From: Deltaproteobacteria bacterium HGW-Deltaproteobacteria-8
GTDB taxonomy: Bacteria > Desulfobacterota > Desulfovibrionia > Desulfovibrionales > Desulfovibrionaceae
Length of the DNA: 64,000 nucleotides
NCBI GenBank assembly: GCA_002840405.1
Contig: PHAR01000006.1
Span: forward strand, 152,471 to 216,470
Direction of reading: 5' to 3'
Under the pieces are notes generated by a model, which saw only the letters and a program-made list of their open reading frames with translations, made no database searches and had not been told where the DNA came from. Of this stretch, positions 32,049 through 39,443 are shown piece after piece; position 1 is the first letter of the stretch, and every line of letters begins with the position of its first letter. A program made the translations under genes and the position numbers.

Positions 32049-33014
32049 ATGGCCCTGGATTTCAGCGAATTTTTCAAGAAGTATGAGGCCGTCATCGGCG
32101 AGGCCGACCAGGTCTTCAACACCGTGCGCGCGCGCTTTGCCGACAATGTGCGCTGCGAAAAGGGCTGCAGTGACTGTTGCCACGCCCTGTTCGACCTGAC
32201 CCTGGTGGAGGCGCTGTTCCTGAACACCGTCTTCAACGCCCGGTTCAGCGGCATGGACCGCACCCGGATACTGAAACGCGCCGACGAGGCCGACCGCCAG
32301 GTCCACCGCCTCAAGCGCGACGCCTTCCGTGCGGTGAAGGACGGCCAGAACGCCCAGGAGATCCTGCTCGAAATGGCCAAGGTGCGCGTGCGCTGCCCGC
32401 TTCTGGACGACGAGGGCCTGTGCGAGATGTACGACGCGCGCCCGGTCACCTGCCGCATCTACGGCGTGCCCACGGCCATCGGCGGCGAGGCCCACACCTG
32501 CGGCAAGTCCGCCTTCGAGAAGGGCAAGGCCTACCCCACGGTCTACCTGGACCGCATCCAGGACCGCCTCTACGCCATGAGCCACGAGCTTTCCGCCAGC
32601 CTGAACACGCGCTTCAAGGGCCTGGGAGAGGTCCTGGTGCCCGTGTCCCTGGCGCTGCTGACCGAATATTCCGACGAGTACCTGGGCATCAAGAAGCCCA
32701 GTGATGAGGCTGCGGCCACACCCGCCGCAGCGCCTGCTGGCAAGGCCGCTGGCATGGCGGCCAGGCTCGCCGCCGGCAAGGCCAAGGCCAAGGCCAGGGG
32801 CAAGGGCCTGGCCGAGTGCTCGGGCTGCTCGCCGGAGACCAAGCAGGGCGGCTGCTCGGGTTGCTCGCCCAAGAGCTTCACCATCGGCCAGGCGCCGGAG
32901 CGGCCCGCCAAAAAGCCTGCGGCGAAAAAGCCTGCGGCCAAGGCAGCGGTCGAGACCGCGAAGCCCGCAGCCAAGAAGACCGCGAAGCCCGCAGCCAAAA
33001 AGGTCAAGGGCTAG
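32049..33014 (+). CDS. YkgJ-family cysteine-cluster protein with CSGC repeats and a histone-H1-like basic tail
   Basis: 321 residues. Residues 1-215 are the YkgJ (Zn/Fe-chelating) module: KGCSDCCHALFDLT, RVRCPLLDDEGLC, DARPVTCRIYG and HTCGKSAF place the conserved cysteines. The rest is unusual: an alanine-rich KAKAKARGKG stretch, two CSGCSP units (about residues 259-277) and a lysine-alanine-proline tail with repeated KKPAAKK and KPAAKK, like eukaryotic H1 or bacterial HU extensions. It may bind metal and nucleic acid or a ribosome surface. GAGGAG precedes the start. It is first of a four-gene operon (gaps of 3, 4 and 18 bases). Confidence 0.85.
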   Translation: MALDFSEFFKKYEAVIGEADQVFNTVRARFADNVRCEKGCSDCCHALFDLTLVEALFLNTVFNARFSGMDRTRILKRADEADRQVHRLKRDAFRAVKDGQNAQEILLEMAKVRVRCPLLDDEGLCEMYDARPVTCRIYGVPTAIGGEAHTCGKSAFEKGKAYPTVYLDRIQDRLYAMSHELSASLNTRFKGLGEVLVPVSLALLTEYSDEYLGIKKPSDEAAATPAAAPAGKAAGMAARLAAGKAKAKARGKGLAECSGCSPETKQGGCSGCSPKSFTIGQAPERPAKKPAAKKPAAKAAVETAKPAAKKTAKPAAKKVKG

Positions 33015-33017
33015 CCC

Positions 33018-33398
33018 ATGGAGCAGATGTACACCCCGGCGCAGGTCGAGGAGCAGAAAAAGGCCATGTACGAGCGCATGACGCCCCGGCGCAGGCGTTT
33101 CGTGGACCGCATCGGCTACGAGAACTGGGACCCGTTCCAGGCCCCGTTTGATCCCATCGACATCCGCACCGATGCCATGGGATTTTCCGCCCACGAACTT
33201 TTGAACAAGTACTTCAAGACGTTGCCGTGTGTCCCGGACCCGGACTACATGCAGACCCTGTCCGAGTTCATGGTCCTCCTGGTCATGAACATCGAGAAGG
33301 TCCGTCCCGTCCTGGAGTTCAGCGACTGGTACAATTCCATGCTCAAGGAACGAGGCATCACCCTGAACCCCATGCGCCCCGGCGCGGCTGGAGAATAA
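33018..33398 (+). CDS. Conserved-looking hypothetical protein, 126 residues
   Basis: Begins 3 bases after the YkgJ-family gene, so it is in the same operon. It is rich in aromatic and proline residues (GYENWDPFQAPFDPIDIR) with one cysteine and a helical C-terminal half (YMQTLSEFMVLLVMNIEK). No transmembrane or signal sequence is visible and I recognise no family. Full codon use and tight spacing make it a real gene; its role is unknown. Confidence 0.8.
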   Translation: MEQMYTPAQVEEQKKAMYERMTPRRRRFVDRIGYENWDPFQAPFDPIDIRTDAMGFSAHELLNKYFKTLPCVPDPDYMQTLSEFMVLLVMNIEKVRPVLEFSDWYNSMLKERGITLNPMRPGAAGE

Positions 33399-33402
33399 CG
33401 CC

Positions 33403-34035
33403 ATGAGCGAAGAACCGAAGTACAACAACGTCGACGAGTACATCCACCACTTGAAAGAGCAGCTCATGGCCAACGCGGAGTGCGGCAACACGCACTACAA
33501 CCTGGGCGTGGCCTACCTGTCCAAGCGCGAGTACATGGACGCCGAGCACTGCTTCCGCGAGGCCACGGCCAACTCGCCCAAGATGGCCGAGGCCTATGTG
33601 CAGCTGGGCGGCATCTGCCTGGAGCGCGGCGACCTGGAAGGCTGCCTGAACTTCAACCGCGTGGCCACGCAGCAGCGCCCGTTCTTTGCCGTGCCCTGGG
33701 GCAACATCGGCTTCGTGCTCCTGCAGCTGGGCGATTCCGCTAAGGCCATCGAGGCTTTGAAGAAGGCCATCAAGTACGACCCGAACTTCGTGCAGGCCAT
33801 GGCCACCCTGGGCAGCGCGTATTTTTCGCGCGGTGAGATGGACGACGCGCTCACCAACCTCAAGAAGGCCGTGGAGCTGCAGCCCATGTTTGGCCCGGCC
33901 TGGAACAACCTGGCCCTGGTGCAGGCCGAGATGGGCGAATGGGCCGCTGCGGCCGAGTCCGTCAACAAGGCCCAGGCCAGCGGCTACGAAGTGGCCCAGG
34001 CCTTCCTGGACGAGATCGCCCAGAATAATAAATAG
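33403..34035 (+). CDS. TPR-repeat protein
   Basis: 210 residues made of about five tetratricopeptide repeats: HYNLGVAYLSKREYMDAEHC, AYVQLGGICLERGDLEGCL, NIGFVLLQLGDSAKAIEALK, MATLGSAYFSRGEMDDALTN and NNLALVQAEMGEWAAAAES. TPRs scaffold protein-protein contacts, here probably in the cytosol as no signal is present. It lies 4 bases after the 126-residue gene and 18 before the HEAT-like gene. Confidence 0.9.
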   Translation: MSEEPKYNNVDEYIHHLKEQLMANAECGNTHYNLGVAYLSKREYMDAEHCFREATANSPKMAEAYVQLGGICLERGDLEGCLNFNRVATQQRPFFAVPWGNIGFVLLQLGDSAKAIEALKKAIKYDPNFVQAMATLGSAYFSRGEMDDALTNLKKAVELQPMFGPAWNNLALVQAEMGEWAAAAESVNKAQASGYEVAQAFLDEIAQNNK

Positions 34036-34053
34036 GGCGTCCCGGAGGGGGAT

Positions 34054-34776
34054 ATGACCCACTCCCGCGACCTCAAGCGCATCCTGCGCGACCTCTTGTC
34101 CGTTGACGGCTGGGCCGCTCGCCTGTCCGAGTTCGACGACGTCCCTGTGCGCCGCCTCATCGGCCCGCTCTTCTCCCTGCTTTTGGACCCGTCCGAGACC
34201 GTGCGCTGGCGCGCGGTCTCGGTTTTTGGCCGCACCGTGGCCCGCATGGCCGAGAGCCCCTCATCCGAGAAGGGGCCAGGCGAGGGCCTGGAGGCCGCCC
34301 GGGTGGTGCTGCGCCAGTGCCTCTGGCGCTTGAACGAGGAGTCCGGAGGCGTGGGCTGGGGCGTGCCCGAGGCCCTGGGCGAGACCCTGGCCCGGAATCG
34401 GCGGCTGGCGAGTGAATTCCACCGCGTGCTGGCCTCCTACGTCCGCGAGCCCACCTGCGGCGAGGGCAACTGCCTGGACCACGTGCCCCTGCGCCGGGGT
34501 GTGTACTGGGCGCTCGGCCGGGTGGCCCAGGCGTTTCCGGACCTGCTGGCGCAGGAGGTGCCCACGCTCCTGGCCGGGCTTGCGGAGAGCGACGGCGCCT
34601 GCCGGGGCCTGGCGGCCTGGGGCTTAGGCATCTTGCGGGCCGGGGAGGCCGCGCCGAAGCTTGTCGCGCTCACCTCCGACCCGACCGAGGTGGAGCTGTT
34701 CGCCAGCGGGGAGCTGCGCCGGACCACGGCCGGGTCGCTCGCCAGCGAGGCGCTGGAGCGGCTGGCGGGCATCTGA
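34054..34776 (+). CDS. HEAT-repeat-like protein (DVU0298 family)
   Basis: 240 residues of paired helices. Repeats with R-W-R-A-V-S-V-F-G and GVYWALGRVAQAFPDLL resemble HEAT/PBS-lyase units; CRGLAAWGLGILRAGEAAP and SDPTEVELF are the final one, and a CGEGNC pair sits in the middle. I recall the same arrangement in Desulfovibrio under the name DVU0298 family; this is from memory. GGAGG precedes the start. It is the last gene of the YkgJ operon, and tRNA-Val follows. Function is unknown. Confidence 0.8.
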   Translation: MTHSRDLKRILRDLLSVDGWAARLSEFDDVPVRRLIGPLFSLLLDPSETVRWRAVSVFGRTVARMAESPSSEKGPGEGLEAARVVLRQCLWRLNEESGGVGWGVPEALGETLARNRRLASEFHRVLASYVREPTCGEGNCLDHVPLRRGVYWALGRVAQAFPDLLAQEVPTLLAGLAESDGACRGLAAWGLGILRAGEAAPKLVALTSDPTEVELFASGELRRTTAGSLASEALERLAGI

Positions 34777-34795
34777 ATTTTTGGGCAATTCTTTG

Positions 34796-34824
34796 TTGAC
34801 AACCAGGAAGCCCTGGCTTAAATG
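34796..34824 (+). promoter_or_regulatory. Promoter of tRNA-Val
   Basis: A perfect TTGACA at 34796 and TAAATG at 34819 with a 17-base spacer, 20 bases ahead of the tRNA. Confidence 0.7.
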
Positions 34825-34843
34825 AATCTCCCTTGAGCAAAAT

Positions 34844-34920
34844 AGGCGCGTAGCTCAGTTGGTTAGAGCACTTGCTCGACACGCAAGGGGTCAGGAGTTC
34901 AAGTCTCCTCGTGCCTACCA
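34844..34920 (+). tRNA. tRNA-Val (anticodon GAC)
   Basis: A 77-base cloverleaf with encoded CCA. Acceptor arms AGGCGCG and CGTGCCT pair, the D arm is GCTC/GAGC, the anticodon stem CTTGC/GCAAG closes a 7-base loop TCGACAC, and the T arm is AGGAG TTCAAGT CTCCT. GAC decodes GUC and GUU. Position 33, almost always U in tRNAs, is C here. Confidence 0.93.
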
Positions 34921-34930
34921 TATTATTGCG

Positions 34931-34966
34931 GAGAGGGAGGCCTTAGCGCCTCCCTTTCCCTTTTTT
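34931..34966 (+). terminator. Terminator after tRNA-Val
   Basis: GGGAGGC pairs with GCCTCCC over a short loop, followed by a pyrimidine-rich tract ending in six Ts. Confidence 0.8.
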
Positions 34967-34972
34967 GCCACA

Positions 34973-35041
34973 AACGGTTCGGCGTCCCGCCCGGTGCGGG
35001 ATTTGTCAGACCGGGCGATGAGATCCGGGTCGCCGAACGTT
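34973..35041 (+). promoter_or_regulatory. Structured thrS leader
   Basis: AAC-(G)-GTTCGGCG at 34973-34984 pairs with CGCCGAAC-GTT at 35031-35041, an 11-pair helix with one bulge. Inside lie the hairpin TCCCGCCCGGTGCGGGA and a second CCGGGC/CCGGGT region. It lies 40 bases ahead of the thrS ribosome site. ThrRS often binds its own leader, so autoregulation is possible. Confidence 0.45.
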
Positions 35042-35081
35042 CGGGTGGATAACGGCCCGGATCAAGCCAGGAGAGAATGCC

Positions 35082-37028
35082 GTGCAGCCTGCTAGACAGA
35101 TCGAAGTCGCTGGTCAGCAAGTATCCGTTGAGGCGGGGGCTTCCTGCTCTGACGCCCTGAAGCTGGCGCTCTCCGGCAAGCAGTTCAAGAACGCCGTCCT
35201 TGCCCGTTGCGGCGAGACTCTGCTCGATTTGACCGCGCCTGTTCCGGCCGACTGCGCCGAGCTTGTCGCCATCCCGGCCGACGCCCCCGAAGGCCTCTCC
35301 GTCATCCGCCACTCCACCGCCCACCTCATGGCCGAGGCGGTCAAGAAGCTGTTCCCCGCGGCCAAGGTCACCATCGGCCCGGCCATCGAGCACGGCTTCT
35401 ATTATGATTTCGACTACGAGCGCCCGTTCACGCCCGAGGACCTGGAGGCCATCGAGGCCGAGATGGTCCGCGCGGTCGGTGCGGATAAGCCCTTTTCCTG
35501 CGAGACCATGACCAGCGCCGAGGCGCGCGAGCGCTTTGCGGCCCAGGGCGAGACCTACAAGGTGGAGCTCATCGACGACCTCGCCGTGCCTACGGTTACG
35601 GTCTACACCCAGGGCGGCTTCTCCGACCTCTGCCGCGGCCCCCACGTGCCGCGCACGGGGCTTTTGAAAGCCTTCAAGCTGACCAGCGTGGCCGGGGCCT
35701 ACTGGCGCGGCGACGAGAAGAACCCGCAGCTCCAGCGCATCTACGGCACGGCCTGGGCCAACCCCAAGGACCTGAAGCAGTACCTGGACCGCCTGGAAGA
35801 GGCCAAGAAGCGCGACCACCGCAAGCTCGGCGTGGCGCTGGACCTGTTCAGCTTCCACGACGACGTGGGCGGCGGCATGGTCTTGTGGCATCCCAACGGA
35901 GCCTTGGTGCGCGCCATCCTTGAGGATTTCGAGCGCAAGGAGCACCTCAAGCGCGGCTACAAGCTCGTGCAGGGCCCGCTGATCCTCAAGCGCGAGTTGT
36001 GGGAAAAAAGCGGCCACTACGACAACTACCGCGAGAACATGTATTTCACCGAGATCGACGAGCAAGCCTACGGCATCAAGCCCATGAACTGCCTGTCGCA
36101 CATGCTCATCTATAAGAACAAGCTCAGGAGCTACCGCGACCTGCCGCAGCGCTACTTCGAGCTGGGCGTGGTGCACCGCCACGAGAAGAGCGGCGTGCTG
36201 CACGGGCTCTTGCGCGTGCGCTCCTTCACCCAGGACGACGCCCACATCCTCTGCCGGCCGGACCAGCTGCGCGAGGAGATCATCGGCGTGGTCAAGTTCG
36301 TGCGCGATGTCATGGCCATCTTCGGCTTCGACTTCACGGCCGAGATCAGCACCCGTCCCGAGAAGAGCATCGGCAGCGACGAGGACTGGGAGCGCGCCAC
36401 GGATGCGCTGAAGGACGCGCTGGACCACATGGGCATGCCGTACGAGATCAACGCGGGCGACGGCGCCTTCTATGGCCCCAAGATCGACATCAAGATCAAG
36501 GACGCGCTGGAGCGCAGCTGGCAGTGCGCCACGGTGCAGTGCGACTTCACCCTGCCCGAGCGTTTCGACCTGTCCTTCATCGGCGAGGACGGCAACAAGC
36601 ACCGCCCGGTGATGCTGCACCGCGTGATCCTGGGCTCCATCGAGCGCTTCATGGGTGTGCTCATTGAGCATTTTGCCGGGGCCTTCCCGGTTTGGCTCGC
36701 TCCTGTCCAGGCGCGCATCCTCACCGTCACCGACGCCCAGAACGCCCACGCCGAAAAAGTCTTGCTGTTTTTGCAAGAACAGGGCATACGCGCCGAAGCG
36801 GATCTAAGAAATGAGAAGCTCGGGTACAAGGTACGCGAAGCTCAACTCGAACGAATTCCGTTCATGTTCATAGTTGGAGACAAGGAAGTGGAAGCCGACA
36901 GCGTCAACGTGCGCGTGCGCGCAGGCGCTGATGTCGGACTTGTGCCGCTTGCCGAAGCCGCCCGGATTGTTCGCGAGGCGGCGACTGAACCATTCAAGCG
37001 CGGAGGGATGAGCTATAGCTTTTCCTAG
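35082..37028 (+). CDS. thrS: Threonyl-tRNA synthetase
   Basis: 648 residues. An N-terminal TGS domain (about 1-65) and the editing domain that removes mischarged serine ([16 protein letters not shown]) precede the class II core with [14 protein letters not shown], the zinc-site cysteine and motif 2 ([29 protein letters not shown]) and motif 3 [18 protein letters not shown]. The C-terminal anticodon-binding domain follows. It starts at GTG with AGGAGA upstream. Its last codons contain the ribosome site and start of infC. It leads the thrS-infC-rpmI-rplT-pheS-pheT cluster. Confidence 0.97.
   Translation: MQPARQIEVAGQQVSVEAGASCSDALKLALSGKQFKNAVLARCGETLLDLTAPVPADCAELVAIPADAPEGLSVIRHSTAHLMAEAVKKLFPAAKVTIGPAIEHGFYYDFDYERPFTPEDLEAIEAEMVRAVGADKPFSCETMTSAEARERFAAQGETYKVELIDDLAVPTVTVYTQGGFSDLCRGPHVPRTGLLKAFKLTSVAGAYWRGDEKNPQLQRIYGTAWANPKDLKQYLDRLEEAKKRDHRKLGVALDLFSFHDDVGGGMVLWHPNGALVRAILEDFERKEHLKRGYKLVQGPLILKRELWEKSGHYDNYRENMYFTEIDEQAYGIKPMNCLSHMLIYKNKLRSYRDLPQRYFELGVVHRHEKSGVLHGLLRVRSFTQDDAHILCRPDQLREEIIGVVKFVRDVMAIFGFDFTAEISTRPEKSIGSDEDWERATDALKDALDHMGMPYEINAGDGAFYGPKIDIKIKDALERSWQCATVQCDFTLPERFDLSFIGEDGNKHRPVMLHRVILGSIERFMGVLIEHFAGAFPVWLAPVQARILTVTDAQNAHAEKVLLFLQEQGIRAEADLRNEKLGYKVREAQLERIPFMFIVGDKEVEADSVNVRVRAGADVGLVPLAEAARIVREAATEPFKRGGMSYSFS
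37002..37017 (+). promoter_or_regulatory. Ribosome site and AUA start of infC inside thrS
   Basis: GGAGGG at 37002-37007, a 7-base spacer, then ATA. The same bases encode the last residues of ThrRS. Confidence 0.75.
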
Positions 37029-37560
37029 AAGGCAGGACCAGCATCCCAAGGATGATGGAGTCCGTCGAAACGAGCGGATACGTATACCCCAGGTGCGCGT
37101 CGTCGATGACGAAGGCACGCAGCTCGGGATCATGGCGACTTCGGAGGCCTTGGCCTTGGCACAGGCCAAGGGATTTGACCTGGTTGAGGTCTCGCCCAAC
37201 GCCGAACCGCCCGTCTGCCGGATCATGGACTACGGCAGGTTCAAGTACGAGCAGCAGAAGCGTCAGCAGGAAGCCAAGAAGAAACAGACGGTCATTCAGA
37301 TCAAGGAAGTCAAGTTCCGGCCCAAGACCGACGAGCATGACTACCAGACCAAGCTGAAGCACATCCGCCGCTTCCTGGAAGAGGGCGACCGCTGCAAGGT
37401 GGCCGTGTTCTTCAGAGGACGCGAGATCGTGCACAAGGACCGCGGACAGATCATGCTCGACCGGGTCGTCGTGGACACGGCTGACATCGCCAAGGTGGAA
37501 CAGCCTTCCCTTTCCGAGGGCCGCACCCTGGTGATGATGCTGACTCCGGTCAGAAAATAG
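37015..37560 (+). CDS. infC: Translation initiation factor IF-3, apparently starting at AUA
   Basis: IF-3 binds the 30S subunit, prevents premature 50S joining and checks the start codon. From 37093 onwards the protein is plainly IF-3 ([28 protein letters not shown]; then [18 protein letters not shown]). The GTG at 37093 would drop the conserved N-terminal segment [12 protein letters not shown], which is read in the same frame upstream. That frame is closed by a stop at 37009-37011, and the only fitting start between is ATA at 37015, seven bases after GGAGGG. This gives 181 residues, the normal length. It overlaps the end of thrS by 14 bases. E. coli infC uses AUU, and IF-3 represses its own rare start. 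Confidence 0.88.
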   Translation: MAFPRRQDQHPKDDGVRRNERIRIPQVRVVDDEGTQLGIMATSEALALAQAKGFDLVEVSPNAEPPVCRIMDYGRFKYEQQKRQQEAKKKQTVIQIKEVKFRPKTDEHDYQTKLKHIRRFLEEGDRCKVAVFFRGREIVHKDRGQIMLDRVVVDTADIAKVEQPSLSEGRTLVMMLTPVRK

Positions 37561-37623
37561 CGTAGCCACATACTAATGATAGACATCGCGCCCAAACGCG
37601 CGTGTTGATTTGAGGAGGAAACC

Positions 37624-37821
37624 ATGCCCAAGATGAAGACCAACCGCAGCGCCGCAAAGCGCTTTGTCAGCAACGGTGCCGGCAAGTTCAAGCGCCGCCG
37701 CCAGAACCTGCGCCACATCCTGACCAAGAAGAGCGCCAAGCGCAAGCGCCGCCTCGGCCAGAGCACCATGGTCGACGCGTCCAACTTGAACGCTGTCAGG
37801 CGCCTGCTGCCCTACGGCTAG
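37624..37821 (+). CDS. rpmI: Ribosomal protein bL35
   Basis: 65 residues, highly basic, with the family pattern KMKTNRSAAKRF at the N-terminus and RHILTKKSAKRKRRL in the middle. Part of the large ribosomal subunit. GAGGAGG sits seven bases before the ATG. Gap to infC is 63 bases and to rplT 87 bases, as usual in this operon. Confidence 0.97.
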   Translation: MPKMKTNRSAAKRFVSNGAGKFKRRRQNLRHILTKKSAKRKRRLGQSTMVDASNLNAVRRLLPYG

Positions 37822-37908
37822 CCACGAACCCATAACCGTTTTACGCCAACGAGCGTGCCATCCGGACTTCGAGCCGGGCGGCCTGAAACGATTCGGAGGA
37901 AATGAGAT

Positions 37909-38253
37909 ATGAGAGTTAAGCGCGGAGTTGCCGGTCACCGTCGGCACAAGAAATTCCTGAAGATGGCCAAGGGCTATATCGGAGCGGGCTCCCGCCTGTA
38001 CCGTACCGCCCGTGAACGCGTCGAGCGCGCCCTGTGTTTCGCGTTCCGCGACCGCAAGATGAAGAAGCGCGACTTCCGTCGCCTGTGGATCGTGCGCATC
38101 AACGCCGCCGCCCGCATCAACGGCCTGTCGTACAGCCGCTTCATCAACGGCCTGTCCAACGCGGACATCGCCATCAACCGCAAGATGCTGGCTGACCTGG
38201 CGGTGCGCGAGCCCGCCGTGTTCGCCCAGATCGTCCAGGCGGCAAAGGCGTAG
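37909..38253 (+). CDS. rplT: Ribosomal protein bL20
   Basis: 114 residues, the typical size, with [22 protein letters not shown] and the [20 protein letters not shown] core. It binds 23S rRNA early in assembly; in several bacteria it also represses the rpmI-rplT mRNA. GGAGG precedes the ATG. pheS starts 4 bases after its stop. Confidence 0.97.
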   Translation: MRVKRGVAGHRRHKKFLKMAKGYIGAGSRLYRTARERVERALCFAFRDRKMKKRDFRRLWIVRINAAARINGLSYSRFINGLSNADIAINRKMLADLAVREPAVFAQIVQAAKA

Positions 38254-38257
38254 GTCT

Positions 38258-39310
38258 GTGAACGAGCAGCTCAAGTCCTTCCTGGAAGGACTCGATGGCC
38301 TGACCCTGGAGTGCGAAGCGCGCCGGGGTCAGGCTTGCAGTTTGAAGGACCTGGAAGCCCTGCGCGTGGAGTTCCTTGGCCGCAAGGGCAAGCTCGCCGG
38401 GGCCATGGTTGCCCTTGCCCAGATGGGGCCCGAGGACAAGCCCGCTGCCGGCAAGAAGGCCAACGAGATCAAGGCCGCGCTCACCGCGCTGCTCGAGTCC
38501 CGCCAGGCCGAGCTGGAGGCCGCGAGTGTTCAGGACGGCCTGGCCGGGTTCGACCCCAGCCTGCCCGGCCGCCGCCCGGCTGCCGGCAGCTTGCACCCCA
38601 TCACCCTGGCCATGCAGGAGATTTGCGAGGTCTTGACCGGCCTTGGCTTCGAGGTCGTGGCCGGGCCGGAGGTCGAGAACGACTGGAACAACTTCGAGGC
38701 CCTGAACATGCCCCCGGACCACCCGGCCCGCGACATGCAGGACACCCTCTACATCTCCGATTCCATCGTCCTGCGCACGCACACCTCGCCCCTGCAGGTG
38801 CGCACCATGCTCTCGCGCAAGCCGCCGGTGGCGGTCATCGCGCCGGGCAAGGTGTACCGCCGCGACTCGGACCTGACGCACACGCCCATGTTCCACCAGA
38901 TCGAGGGCCTGCTGGTGGACAAGAACGTAAGCATGGCCGACCTGCGCGGCACGCTGACCGCCTTTGTGCGCCAGCTGTTTTCCGCCAACACGCGCGTGCG
39001 CTTCCGCCCCAGCTTCTTCCCCTTCACTGAGCCCAGCGCCGAGGTGGACATCTCCTGCATGCTCTGCGGCGGAGAGGGCCACATCAAGAATGAGCCCTGC
39101 CGCGTGTGCAAGCGCACCGGCTGGGTGGAGATCCTGGGCTGCGGCATGGTGGACCCCAACGTGTTCCGCCAGGTGGGCTACGACCCCGAGGCCGTCACCG
39201 GCTTTGCCTTCGGGCTCGGCGTGGAGCGCGTGGCCATGCTCAAGTACGGCATCGGCGACCTGCGCATGTGCTTCGAAAACGACGTTCGCTTCCTCGAACA
39301 GTTTTCGTAA
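38258..39310 (+). CDS. pheS: Phenylalanyl-tRNA synthetase alpha subunit
   Basis: 350 residues, starting at GTG. An N-terminal coiled-coil (tRNA binding) is followed by the class II catalytic core: [77 protein letters not shown] and [18 protein letters not shown]. With PheT it forms an alpha2-beta2 enzyme. Two CxxC pairs (MLCGG, CRVCK) lie in the insertion before motif 3, as in many bacterial PheS. Confidence 0.97.
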   Translation: MNEQLKSFLEGLDGLTLECEARRGQACSLKDLEALRVEFLGRKGKLAGAMVALAQMGPEDKPAAGKKANEIKAALTALLESRQAELEAASVQDGLAGFDPSLPGRRPAAGSLHPITLAMQEICEVLTGLGFEVVAGPEVENDWNNFEALNMPPDHPARDMQDTLYISDSIVLRTHTSPLQVRTMLSRKPPVAVIAPGKVYRRDSDLTHTPMFHQIEGLLVDKNVSMADLRGTLTAFVRQLFSANTRVRFRPSFFPFTEPSAEVDISCMLCGGEGHIKNEPCRVCKRTGWVEILGCGMVDPNVFRQVGYDPEAVTGFAFGLGVERVAMLKYGIGDLRMCFENDVRFLEQFS

Positions 39311-39443
39311 ACCAGCTGCCCCGCACCCAGGTCCGCAGGCCCGGCATTACCGGCAGCGCAAGGGACCAGGGAGCGGGGCGTTTTCCCATCACCGGGGCTC
39401 CCCCTAACCAGGGGCTTGGCCCGCAAGGCTTGGCGAGGCGGAT

